Shown here piece after piece: positions 37,701 through 49,400 of a DNA stretch of 64,000 bases. Within the stretch, counting starts at the first letter, position 1, and each line of letters begins with the position of its first letter. This stretch comes from Arenicola marina (taxonomy: Eukaryota > Annelida > Polychaeta > Arenicolidae). The DNA lies in assembly GCA_964019135.1 (NCBI GenBank), contig OZ025265.1:5648318-5712317 (forward strand), read 5' to 3'. Below the pieces are notes generated by a model that saw nothing but the letters and a program-made list of their open reading frames with translations, searched no databases and was not told where the DNA came from. A program made the position numbers and the translations under genes.

Positions 37701-40700
37701 GATGGGTGTCTGGTCTGCCAAGAGGGTGGGTGGATGTGTGTCTGGTCTGCCAAGAGGGTGGGTGGATGTGTGTCTGGTCTGCCAAGAGGGTGGGTGGAGG
37801 GAGTGTCTGGTCTGCCAAGAGGGTGGGTGGAGGGAGTGTCTGGTCTGCCAGGAGGGTGGGTGGATGGGTGTCTGGTCTCCCAAGAGGGTGGGTGGATGGG
37901 TGTCTGGTCTCCCAAGAGGGTGGGTGGATGTGTGTCTGGTCTGCCAAGAGAGTGGGTGGATTTGTGTCTGGTCTGCCAAGAGCGTGGGTGGATGGGTGTC
38001 TGGTCTGCCATGAGGGTGGGTGGATGTGTGTCTGGTCTGCCAAGAGGGTGGGTGGATTTGTGTCTGGTCTGCCAAGAGCGTGGGTGGATGGGTGTCTGGT
38101 CTGCCATGAGGGTGGGTGGATGTGTGTCTGGTCTGCCATGAGGGTGGGTGGATGTGTGTCTGGTGTGCCAAGAGGGTGGGTGGATGTGTGTCTGGTCTGC
38201 CAGGAGGGTGGGTGGATGTGTGCCTGGTCTCCCAAGAGGGTGGGTGGATGTGTGTCTGGTGTGCCAAGAGGGTGGGTGGATGTGTGTCTGGTCTCCCAAG
38301 AGGGTGGGTGGATGTGTGTCTGGTCTGCCAAGAGGGTGGGTGGATGGGTGTCTGGTCTGCCAAGAGGGTGGGTGGATGGGTGTCTGGTCTGCCAAGAGGG
38401 TGGGTGGATGTGTGTCTGGTCTGCCAAGAGGGTGGGTGGATGTGTGTCTGGTCTCCCAAGAGGGTGGGTGGATGTGTGTCTGGTCTGCCATGAGGGTGGG
38501 TGGATTTGTGTCTGGTCTGCCAAGAGGGTGGGTGGATGTGTGTCTGGTCTCCCAAGAGGGTGGGTGGATGGGTGTCTGGTCTGCCAAGAGGGTGGGTGGA
38601 TGTGTGTCTGGTCTGCCAAGAGGGTGGGTGGAGGGGTGTCTGGTCTGCCAAGAGGGTGGGTGGATTTGTGTCTGGTCTCCCAAGAGGGTGGGTGGATGGG
38701 TGTCTGGTCTGCCAAGAGGGTGGGTGGATGTGTGTCTGGTCTGCCAAGAGGGTGGGTGGATGTGTGTCTGGTCTGCGAAAAGGGTGGGTGGATTTGTGTC
38801 TGGTCTCCCAAGAGGGTGGGTGGATGTGTGTCTGGTCTGCCAAGAGGGTGGGTGGAGGGGTGTCTGGTCTGCCAAGAGGGTGGGTGGATTTGTGTCTGGT
38901 CTGCCAAGAGGGTGGGTGGATGTGTGTCTGGTCTGCCAAGAGGGTGGGTGGATGGGTGTCTGGTCTGCCAAGAGGGTGGGTGGATGTGTGTCTGGTCTGC
39001 CAAGAGGGTGGGTGGATGTGTGTCTGGTCTGCCAAGAGGGTGGGTGGATGTGTGTCTGGTCTGCCAAGAGGGTGGGTGGATGGGTGTCTGGTCTGCCAAG
39101 AGGGTGGGTGGATGTGTGTCTGGTCTGCCAAGAGGGTGGGTGGATGGGTGTCTGGTCTGCCAAGAGGGTGGGTGGATGTGTGTCTGGTCTCCCAAGAGGG
39201 TGGGTGGATGTGTGTCTGGTCTGCCAAGACGGTGGGTGGATGTGTGTCTGGTCTGCCAAGAGGGTGGGTGGATGTGTGTCTGGTCTGCCAAGAGGGTGGG
39301 TGGATGGGTGTCTGGTCTGCCAAGAGCGTGGGTGGATGTGTGTCTGGTCTCCCAAGAGGGTGGGTGGATGTGTGTCTGGTCTGCCAAGAGGGTGGGTGGA
39401 TGTGTGTCTGGTCTGCCAAGAGGGTGGCTGGATGTGTGTCTGGTCTGCCAAGAGCGTGGGTGGATGTGTGTCTGGTCTGCCAAGAGGGTGGGTGGATGGG
39501 TGTCTGGTCTGCCAAGAGGGTGGGTGGATGTGTGCCTGGTCTCCCAAGAGGGTGGGTGGATGTGTGTCTGGTCTCCCAAGAGGGTGGGTGGATGTGTGTC
39601 TGGTCTCCCAAGAGCGTGGGTTGATGTGTGTCTGGTCTGCCAAGAGGGTGGGTGGATGGGTGTCTGGTCTGCCAAGAGGGTGGGTGGATGTGTGCCTGGT
39701 CTCCCAAGAGGGTGGGTGGATGTGTGTCTGGTCTCCCAAGAGGGTGGGTGGATGTGTGTCTGGTCTGCCAAGAGGGTGGGTGGATGTGTGTCTGGTCTGC
39801 CAAGAGGGTGGGTGGATGTGTGTCTGGTCTGCCAAGAGGGTGGGTGGATGTGTGTCTGGTCTCCCAAGAGGGTGGGTGGATGTGTGTCTGGTCTGCCAAG
39901 AGGGTGGGTGGATGTGTGTCTGGTCTGCCAAGAGGGTGGGTGGATGTGTGTCTGGTCTGCCAAGAGGGTGGGTGGATGTGTGTCTGGTCTGCCAAGAGGG
40001 TGGGTGGATTTGTGTCTGGTCTGCCAAGAGGGTGGGTGGATGTGTGTCTGGTCTGCCAAGAGGGTGGGTGGATGTGTGTCTGGTCTGCCAAGAGGGTGGG
40101 TGGATGTGTGTCTGGTCTCCCAAGAGGGTGGGTGGATGTGTGCCTGGTCTCCCAAGAGGGTGGGTGGATGTGTGTCTGGTCTCCCAAGAGGGTGGGTGGA
40201 TGTGTGTCTGGTCTGCCAAGAGGGTGGGTGGATGTGTGTCTGGTCTGCCAAGAGGGTGGGTGGATGTGTGTCTGGTCTGCCAAGAGGGTGGGTGGATGTG
40301 TGTCTGGTCTGCCAAGAGGGTGGGTGGATGTGTGTCTGGTCTGCCAAGAGGGTGGGTGGATTTGTGTCTGGTCTGCCAAGAGGGTGGGTGGATGTGTGTC
40401 TGGTCTCCCAAGAGGGTGGGTGGATGTGTGTCTGGTCTCCCAAGAGGGTGGGTGGATGTGTGTCTGGTCTGCCATGAGGGTGGGTGGAGGGGTGTCTGGT
40501 CTGCCAATAGGGTGGGTGGATTTGTGTCTGGTCTGCCAAGAGGGTGGGTGGATGTGTGTCTGGTCTGCCAAGAGGGTGGGTGGATTTGTGTCTGGTTTGC
40601 CAAGAGGGTGGGTGGATGTGTGTCTGGTCTCCCAAGAGGGTGGGTGGATGTGTGTCTGGTCTCCCAAGAGGGTGGGTGGATGGGTGTCTGGTCTGCCAAT

Positions 40701-40761
40701 AGGGTGGGTGGAGGGGTGTCTGGTCTGCCAATGGGGTGGGTGGAGGGGTGTCTGGTCTGCC
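22706..40761. repeat. 18-kb 32-bp minisatellite (about 564 copies)
   Basis: The period is 32 bp, with core AGAGGGTGGGTGGATG followed by a GTCTGGTCTGCC-like half. The plus strand is G/T-rich. Most differences fall at a few sites: ATGTGT/ATGGGT/AGGGGT/ATTTGT, CTGCC/CTCCC, AAGAG/ATGAG and GGGTGG/GCGTGG. The unit has no stop triplet in any minus-strand frame and 32 is not a multiple of 3, so all three minus frames stay open for many kilobases (one for about 6,000 codons). Rare units of 33 bp occur (for example at 24,801, 26,530, 29,539, 35,556 and 37,798). Units diverge at the right end. Confidence 0.98.
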
Positions 40762-41032
40762 TGCGCCCTCGCCCTCCCTCGCCAGGCCCACCCAGGTATC
40801 AATAACCCACAGCCCAAGCCTGATGCTGTGATACGCTGCGATATTGGGTTTCAAATGGCCCATCGACGTCGCTGAAATCAATGGTTCTCCATATTCACAG
40901 CACACGACCAGGAGTGGTAGTTCCCGCTAGTCACCATACCAGTCAATGGTGAACACCCCATCATGGCAACCCGTCCATATAGTCACCGCCTGAAGTACAT
41001 CTACATGACATGACAGTGTCGCTTTATTCCAC

Positions 41033-41038
41033 ATAGAT
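41033..41038 (-). terminator. Candidate poly(A) signal of the GT92 gene
   Basis: AATAAA on the minus strand, about 870 bp after the stop codon. If used, the 28-bp array would form most of the 3' UTR. No transcript evidence is available. Confidence 0.3.
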
Positions 41039-41162
41039 ACAGATGATTATATAAACATCCACAGCGACAGAATTAGTCGATAGGTTCAGGAATAAACGTC
41101 ACCTCTGAAAATGAGTTGTCGGCAAATAGACATGGAATCGACATTGTCCTTATATTAAACGC

Positions 41163-41212
41163 CGAGGTGTAGTGGTCAGCGTTATGGTTCGAATCCGGGC
41201 CACCTGGGGGCG
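41163..41212 (+). mobile_element. tRNA-derived (SINE-like) fragment
   Basis: GTGTAGTGGTCAG resembles a tRNA D-arm/A box and GGTTCGAATCC matches the B box consensus, but the spacing is too short for an intact tRNA. It is probably a decayed SINE head or a chance match. Confidence 0.3.
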
Positions 41213-41449
41213 CCACGGTGAAGGGTAGACGCACGCTCATATACTGTCACCTTCTCAGCCACTTCACCGTCAACTTTTCTCTCCGTCTCTCTTAATCTCT
41301 AGTTGGTGACAACAGTTGATAACAATATAACTGCGAGTATGTAACGACAACACGACAATATACAGCATAACATCCTTTCTATTAACCAACACACTCCACA
41401 AGCTTTACTCTCATTACACTGATCATTTATCAATCATCTCTCGGTCTGG

Positions 41450-41959
41450 TCTGGTAGTCTCTATCCACCATGTCGGCCCTGGTAGTCTCTATCCACCATG
41501 TCGGCCCTGGTAGTCTCTATCCACCATGTCGGCCCTGGTAGTCTCTATCCACCATGTCGGCCCTGGTAGTCTCTATCCACCATGTCGGCCCTGGTAGTCT
41601 CTATCCACCATGTCGGCCCTGGTAGTCTCTATCCACCATGTCGGCCCTGGTAGTCTCTATCCACCATGTCGGCCCTGGTAGTCTCTATCCACCATGTCGG
41701 CCCTGGTAGTCTCTATCCACCATGTCGGCCCTGGTAGTCTCTATCCACCAGGTCGTCCCTGGTAGTCTCTATCCACCATGTCGGCCCTGGTAGTCTCTAT
41801 CCACCATGTCGGCCCTGGTAGTCTCTATCCACCATGTCGGCCCTGGTAGTCTCTATCCACAATGTCGGCCCTAGTAGTCTCTATCCACCATGTCGGCCCT
41901 GGTAGTCTCTATCCACCATGTCGGCCCTGGTAGTCTCTATCCACCATTTCGTGTACGGC
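41450..41959. repeat. 28-bp minisatellite overlapping the 3' end of the GT92 coding region (about 18 copies)
   Basis: The unit contains GGTAGTCTCTATCCACCATG on the plus strand. On the minus strand the first copy is coding (MVDRDYQGRHGG); the second copy, shifted by one base because 28 is not a multiple of 3, supplies the TAG at 41,911-41,909. The remaining copies lie in the 3' UTR. Confidence 0.95.
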
Positions 41960-44306
41960 CCTGATTCTAGCCATCAGTTCTTGTTGAACACTCTCCAGCA
42001 CAGCATCCTTCGATTGTCTCGCAGTCTTGCTGATTTGCCTTCTGTTGTGATACAGAGACGCATGTTTGGGATCCAGAAGGCAGATCCGTTGGTCCGGATC
42101 ACCCGATTTGTACACTAATAACGCCTTATGGATTGGCGGAAATCGAACGTATTCGGGTCGCATGAAGTACTTGGATCGCTGTTCTGGCGGCCACAGAATG
42201 GCGTCCCGGTACCTGTGCACCGGGGTCGCCGAGGCAACCGCCCGTGTCTGTGGCATGTACTTCCGGTGTCTGCGACGGTGGCGCCACCCGGCGGAGATGT
42301 TTCGGGCTTTCGGGGAACAGAGGGCGCTGCCTATCACTAGATCCTTCCAGCCGTGTCGGGCGCCATCTAGCGGAACTATGATCTCCTCCAGGCCATACAT
42401 GGCCAAGTATTCCGTGCGGAACATATTTCTGAGGTGACAGTCCTGATACAGGGTGTGGTGTGCGGCGTAGGCGAGGCCAGAGTCCGGTGCGCCCTCTGGA
42501 TACTGCCAGGAAAGGACCGTCATGATCCCGATACCCTGGTAGTACTCCAGATAAGGGTCAAGGACGCCGGATCCACTCTGGTTGTAGACAAAGAAGTGAT
42601 CTCCCCCGAATAGTCGACCTAGCTCCACCCATTTCACCATCCCTCTGTAGTCTGCTATGTTGTCACTCAGTGGCTCTCCCAGGCAGACAATGAAGTCCGC
42701 CGGTGGCGCCCCTTGTGGACGAATATTATGCGTCGCAGTCACGCATCGAGGACAAGAACACGGCGACCCCGTCACCAAGGAGACAACGTATTCTTCAGAG
42801 TGACCCCGGTAAAGCGGTTTACGGTAGACGCATTTGAAAGTCACCCCGGCATAACTGTAATTAAAATTACAACAGGATAGTCTCTCCACGGTTATGAGGC
42901 CACGAGTACCCTTCAATTATTATCTATTTAAATTACCTCATTTGACATTTAGAATTATCATTTAAAGAATAGAGTGTTTTGCTGTTTGATACATTTGAGT
43001 ATGCGATATCCATGTATCGATCATTGTGAAATGCCACCACCATGCATGTTAGAACACTTCAATAACTACTTCGTTACCTTTCGGCATTTCCGTTTAATGC
43101 GATGGACATAACTTTGGCCTCTGCGATGAGTGGACTAGAAGCGCCAATTCCTCGCCACAGCTGACAGTAGACTGTTCTATTTCCTGTCGACAAAGCTTCA
43201 GATACCATTGTGAGAACCACAACTGCCAGTTCATCGATAAACCGCTCGTCAACATAGGCCGAGTACATGAACCCGCCATCTTGGGCGAACACTCGCCATC
43301 TATCCCCGCCACCCACCGGCGGCAGGTCTCCGCCAGTCAGATTGGCACATGCGCAGTTGTCTGAAATGTTGAACTCCGTATGCGGACAGTGAAATGTTGG
43401 TTTCGTGTTTATAATGAAGGAATCCCCGCCGTCCACGTCGGTTACCTCGTCGTCATGTGGTACAACGAGATGGTGTAACGTGTGCAGTGCGTGCTCGAGA
43501 TACGTGGCTTGTTTGTGTCCACCACCAAGGACATCCAGAACATTACCATCCTGAATATATCCGTCACTTTTTGTTTCGCTAAGGACGTCACTCTCCGTCG
43601 TCATTTCCGCTCCATACGTCCTTCCTCCAGCTTCATAATGTACCATCCCGGGGGCGGAAGAATCGCCGTCGCTATTGGTTACATGATTGGCCGACGCCGT
43701 TACGTTGGCGGTTGCCATAACGACGACAGTGCCATTGTCCCATATAACCCATGTAGCGTTCTGCAAACCGCTTTCGAACATTGTCTGCTCACTTGCTCGC
43801 ATATGATGGCTAACACCATCCTTCCAGTAGTCGTTAACGTTGTCATCATGATCTTTAGGCCTATGATCACCATTATCATCAGCATTATCTGCAGCAAGAG
43901 TCGCAACAGAAAGATCGTCATCCGTCACATTATTGACATCGCTATGGTGGTCATGGTACGACGAGCCATTGTCCCTGGATATGTATCCCACCGCTCTCTT
44001 CCCTATCGTCGCTTTGCTTCCGACTTGTGCACTGTTGACGGCGGTTGCCGAAGTACCATTGACATGCCCCGCAACCACTATTCCTCTACCATGCCGGACG
44101 GGGCGGTACACTGCTCGCATCCACGTCTTGTTAAACATTACACCAGGGCCCCCAAAGGGAAACCGGTACGGAACCGCGTCCAGCGCGACATCTCGCAGGA
44201 GATTCCGGCACTTGATAACCATGGATGCGGTGACAATGATAACGCATGCGATGAGCGCCAGGAACACTCTGTGCTGGGACCACTTCTCCGGAACTTTCAC
44301 CATCAT
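41909..44306 (-). CDS. GT92 (DUF23-type) glycosyltransferase-like type II membrane protein, two exons
   Basis: Exon 1 is 44,306-43,078 and exon 2 is 42,854-41,909; the donor AAAG|GTAACG and acceptor ttacag|TT join in phase 2, giving 724 residues. A short cytoplasmic head is followed by one membrane anchor (about residues 14-31, VFLALIACVIIVTASMVI). Then comes a long Asp/His/Asn-rich stem with many NxS/T sites and the family-like FMYSAYVDER and VYCQLW strings. Exon 2 holds the GT92 core: DFIVCLGEPL, then VKWVELGRLFGGDHFFVYN (from about residue 483), and LEYYQGIGIMTVLSW. The family's usual Asp-x-Asp-Glu motif reads GLEE (about 564-567). GT92 members transfer galactose in the Golgi; the substrate here is unknown. 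An in-frame stop lies upstream of the chosen ATG; a second ATG follows at once. The last dozen codons and the TAG lie in a 28-bp tandem array. Confidence 0.85.
42855..43077 (-). other. GT92 intron
   Basis: 223-bp AT-rich intron, GTAACG donor and ttacag acceptor, phase 2. Unique sequence. Confidence 0.85.
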
Positions 44307-46495
44307 TCCTGTTCGCCGAGACGACGCCTGGGTATCTGCCGGTCCCACAGCCTCTCCGCCACACGACTACAAGGGCAGTACACACACTCGCTGTACTCGA
44401 ACACCAGGGCTCATCTTCCAATTGTATGTGTACAAATGTTACAAGTAGAGTCAGATAATCAGATGATCATAATCAATAAACCGGCAAATCCATATATCGA
44501 TTACTCATATTCAACGGCGGGTCGACAAAGGGCAGAAGTTAGTGCTGTGACACCGTCGCATTCTCGAAAACAGATAATTTGCGTTTCATATGTCAGAAAT
44601 TGATCAGAATACGATCCTTCAACTATATGCCATGAATACAATTTAATTGATTCATATCCCTTATTGATTAATCATTCATCGTGGGACAGTAACAAACTCA
44701 TCCCTGTTTTTCATCCCTGTATCTTTGAGAAGCGACATTGTATATTTGGTATTATTGCATTCCAATGTCATATTACAGTATTATCTGGATTCACGTTGGT
44801 CATATGAACTAAAATGTGTTTCCTAGACTAAAAATAATATATATATTGTAATTGTATATCGGTCATTATATATATATATATATATATACATAACGCTTCG
44901 CTTCCTACTCATGCCCAAATCGACACTGGCCACGTGAGAGTCCAGCAGCACGCTGTGGCCATATCTGTGTGGTCGCAGCAAAGAGTAGGAGCTACTCAGG
45001 GACATGGCTGTGCTCTTCCCTTAATTCTCACATTGACGCCATATGACCAGAATTGGTTAAAGCGTCCTGAATTTTCCACCAACCAACCCAAATCAACAAG
45101 GAACCATTGGAGCCAATCATGACGTTACCATGTCTCCTCGGATTGCGGCGCTGGTTGCTGGGGCACGCGGGCGATCGCTGCACCGCCCTCCTCACGCGCC
45201 ACAGGGGTGGGGGGGTCCCTCCGCGACCAACACGTGTAGCAGTGGGACAGCCGCAATCCATGTGGTCCTCCACGAGTCGGGATCCCACCCAACGTCCAAA
45301 ACATGGCGTCCTCACCATAATATCGAAGATCCAGCGCACGAAGGCAGAGGGGTGGTGGGGGGAAGAAGGGGGGGGGGGGTAGGGGGGGGTGTCACCGCTG
45401 TTAGATATTTATTTATTTTGAACTGCGAAGTGCATGATACTTATGTTGACACTATCGAGTAAATCTTGGCTGACCGTTCGACGTCATTGGGCACTCTCTG
45501 CCTTCGACTCACTCCGCTAGGGCTCCATTATATCTATGTTGTCGCCTACGACCTTTAATGCATTTTCACACTCGCTCGCCAGGGCGGCGCTGCGCAAGTT
45601 GATAGAAAAAATGCGTCGCGCATTTCTACAAGTTAGTGCTGGGACCCAGCCAAACCTAATAACACATGAAATCAGGTGACGAAAACAATTATAACTTTTT
45701 CGAAAGGGTACAAGACGTTTTTTTTGCTGTATTAAATCCACAAAGCTCGTTAATTTTATGTTTTATTCTTAAAAATTATAATGTTAAAAGAAATTACATC
45801 TGGTTTGATCGTTTTTCAAGAATCTTGAAATTTGCCCCCGGCAGACAGCAGCGGTAGCTTGCGTAGCGCCACCGTGTGGTGAGGTGGGTCATTGGGAGTG
45901 CGATGACGTCATTGGGAGGGCGTAGACGTCACGGTATAACACGTCTGTCGCCAGCATCCACATGCGTGGCATGGTAACCAGGGCGGCACGTGGGTGGCGG
46001 CTAAGGGCGGGGGTGAATGGTTGGCTGTATTACGCATATTATCATCGGCCACAATTCTTTGTTGTTGAAAATGATCCCTACGCCAGACGGCAGCACTATC
46101 GGCGTCAGTTGAATCACGACATATCTACAATCTATTAATAGCTCATGTAGTCAGATTATCCGCAGTCGCCCGCCGCTCCAAGCATGACGTCCTGTGTAAA
46201 CTGGTAAACAACTGTTTCTTTTCACCCATGCAACCTGGCAGCGCCTTCCCAGTCCACCGGCCGTGGCCATAGCACATGTTTTACCCTTTTATGATTTGGT
46301 CAAGCCTTATGCCTCTGTCCCGCGGACAAAGAAACGGAAGAGCTAATAAAGTGCGTTGCTTCAATGAAGTTGCCTGCGCACGCAGCCATATCGTCCAGGC
46401 GCCATTTAAAGTGCCCGGATGTCAGTGAAAGGTACACACAGAATATCGCCGTGTAGTAGCGAGGCTCGACCTTCTGGTTTCACTGCCATCTAAAT
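44307..46495. promoter_or_regulatory. Head-to-head intergenic region between the GT92 and long membrane-collagen genes
   Basis: About 2.2 kb separate the two divergent start codons, so both promoters should lie here. It contains a TA run (44,867-44,889), G runs (45,368-45,379 and 45,382-45,389) and CpG-containing stretches around 45,150-46,400. No specific TATA box or initiator could be assigned. Small open frames here are short and unconvincing. Confidence 0.45.
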
Positions 46496-49400
46496 ATGAC
46501 GAGAGGTATGCAGTGGTTTAGCCTACGGATCCTGGGTAAGCATAAGCATCAGCTGCGTTTGTTATATTTCAACTTATTATTTGCAAGCGTATATTCCTAT
46601 TCAAATGTGAATCAATATCAACAAACATAAGACAATTGTATGTAAGTGTCCTAACGACTCCGCATTAATAAGGTAATCACGTGAGTAATAGCGAAGAAAT
46701 ATAAAGAAGCCAATCTGAATTTGGTCGTCTTTCCAAATACATGATATATGAGGGATGTTTAGTTCTCGAGCTATGTAACTGCAGTCAAGTTGTTATCATC
46801 TGATTGTTATTCTCATAACAACTCAAGAACAATAAGGTTTATACCCCATTGCTATATAGGTTTGAAGGAATGGTGGAAATAAATTCGTCAGACTAACTAA
46901 ACAACATTTACTTGACGTATATAGTAAGGACAATTTATTCTTGTTATGACGAAAATTTATTTAACATGAGATAATGCGCAAAAATTAAGATGTCGTTCGG
47001 GTCTCGTTTTTTCATCAGTCCTGCTGGGTAATTATACGTTGACCAGTATTCTATATTTAGCCTTGTGCAAGGGTGGGCAATAACAACCCAACTCACATCC
47101 GATGTTCATGTTTGTTCCCGCAGGGTGGATGGTTGTCATGACACCAGTCCTGCTGCAGCACATCACAAGCGTAAGTGGGCTTGCTTTTAACTAGGCAAAC
47201 TGTAACCATGGTGACAGCACCGCAAGTCTCGCTCCATTCCTATAGGACGCCAGAATGCGTGCTGTGCAATATTCGTTGGTAGATGTGTAACTTTTGCATC
47301 GATTTGGTGCTTACAAGTTCAAGGGGGGAGGGGGCAGACCCTAGTCTGAGATAGTGATAGTGATAGCACTGAGATAGTGCGCAAGCTTAAAACCGCAAAT
47401 CATCTCTTCATGAGAACGGTTGCATCGAGTTATGGTCCCCATATGTTTTCATTGACATCTATTGAGTAAACACAAAGAAGCGACACAAATTATTGAATGG
47501 TGTTTAAGTTCAGGAGTGTCCACTTCTTGCCTGCGAACAATTAGCGACAAAGATAAATAGTTTTCATGCTAACGTTGTTTCAACATAACACGATTTCAAT
47601 ATTAATAGCCTACTTATTAGTACTATATTTCGGCACAGGTATGACATTGTTTTCGTGGTCACCCACACTGCATGACCTCGCCACTGGTAGGCCTATGTCT
47701 CAATGCCGTGGTCACCCACACTGCATGACCCCGCCACTGGTAGGCCTATGTCTCAATGCCGTGGTCACCCACACTGCATGACCCCGCCACTGGTAGGCCT
47801 ATGTCTCAATGCCGTGGTCACCCACACTGCATGACCCCGCCACTGGTAGGCCTATGTCTCAATGCCGTGGTCACCCACACTGCATGACCTCGCCACTGGT
47901 AGGCCTATGTCTCAATGCCGTGGTCACCCACACTGCATGACCTCGCCACTGGTAGGCCTATGTCTCAATGCCGTGGTCACCCACACTGCATGATATATCT
48001 CAATGCCGTGGTCACCCACACTGCATCACCTCGCCACTGGTAGGCCTATGTCTCAATGCCGGAAATCGCCGAATTCATGCAATCAAAGCAACCTAGGATA
48101 CGTACATACGACCGTCGGCAGGGACCTGACAGGCCATTCCATGACTAACCGTCCTACCAGCGAGATATAAATAGAGATAATCTTCAAGTCGTGACGCCGC
48201 TCAGTCACGATGTCAGACCGGAAGTGGACGTCTGGGTCGTGAGCCAGCCGTCTGGTTCATAGCGATAATGGAGGAGAGAAGTGGCCGCTCACCCTCAGCT
48301 TACGATTTGCGACCTATTTTCCTTTTACTCCGAAACGCGGATGTTTTTTTGTGTTTTTGAAGGAGAATAGAGCGCTGGTCGGAGGGGGGATGACGGGGTC
48401 TCGCTTCAGCCGTTTCCTTTTGCGGTGTGGGAAGGAGCCAGATCCGCTAATGACAATGTCCAAAGCAAAAGCAAACCACGATTATATATCAATTAAGTGT
48501 CAGTATGTCAAGTAAGTGTCAATACACGATTAGGAATCAGTGTTCATTTCATTTATTTAACCAAGCAAATAAATATGTTGTTATATAAATGCATACGCAT
48601 TACAGCAATATTGAGAGACACACGCTAAGATTAATTAATCGGTAACGCCTAGCCATCTTTATATATCAGTACACACACAAAATTATTTGATGGCGAAACA
48701 CATAAGTACAGCATAAAACAAACAAAACGTATCATACACAGAGTAAACGTTTGGACTCAATTTTAATGACCGCCCTCCCCCAAAACAAAAACTTACCCCT
48801 CGATTACCAAATGTTAATAATGGCATAATATTAGCAGTTTCTCATGGTACAGTCGTAGGAGTAATTATCTATAATAGTGATTTTGTTGTAGTTTGCGAAT
48901 CCATGTATGATATGTGTGTCTATATTAGAGCGAATTACTACCATGACCATGACCATGACCATGACCATGACCATGACCATGACCATGACCATGACCATGA
49001 CCATGACCATGACCATGACCATGACCATGGCCATGACCATGACCATGACCATGACCATGACCATGACCATGACCATGACCATGACCATGACCATGACCAT
49101 GACCATGACCCGCATTCGCTGCAACAACCGCATTAACGGTTCCTGACACGAATTTGATTTAGGGACTAAAGTATTCAAGTTGCGCTACGTGCGATGTGCC
49201 ATGTGACGCGTCACACGGAGGGCCACCTGCCCCGGTGTCACGCGTCACACCGAGGGACACCTGCCCCGGTGTCACGCGTCACACCGAGGGTCACCTGCCC
49301 CGGTGTCACGCGTCACACCGAGGGCCACCTGCCCCGGTGTCACGCGTCACACGGAGGGCCACCTGCCCCGGTGTCACGCGTCACACCGAGGGCCACCTGC

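Larger units (their letters stand above)
40762..41449. other. Unique spacer and distal 3' flank of the GT92 gene
   Basis: Non-repetitive DNA between two arrays. A minus-strand AATAAA at 41,038-41,033 is a candidate poly(A) signal for the GT92 gene. A tRNA-like fragment lies at 41,163-41,212. Confidence 0.55.

Noticed and set aside
22679-40699. Continuous minus-strand open frame of about 6,000 codons as a giant protein gene
   Set aside because: It is the read-through of a 32-bp unit that has no stops. Other frames are equally open, and there is no start context, splice structure or codon-position bias in the differences between units.
43482-44603. Plus-strand frame of about 370 codons opposite the GT92 first exon
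   Set aside because: The minus strand has the membrane anchor, NxT sites, GT92-like motifs and a phase-matched intron.
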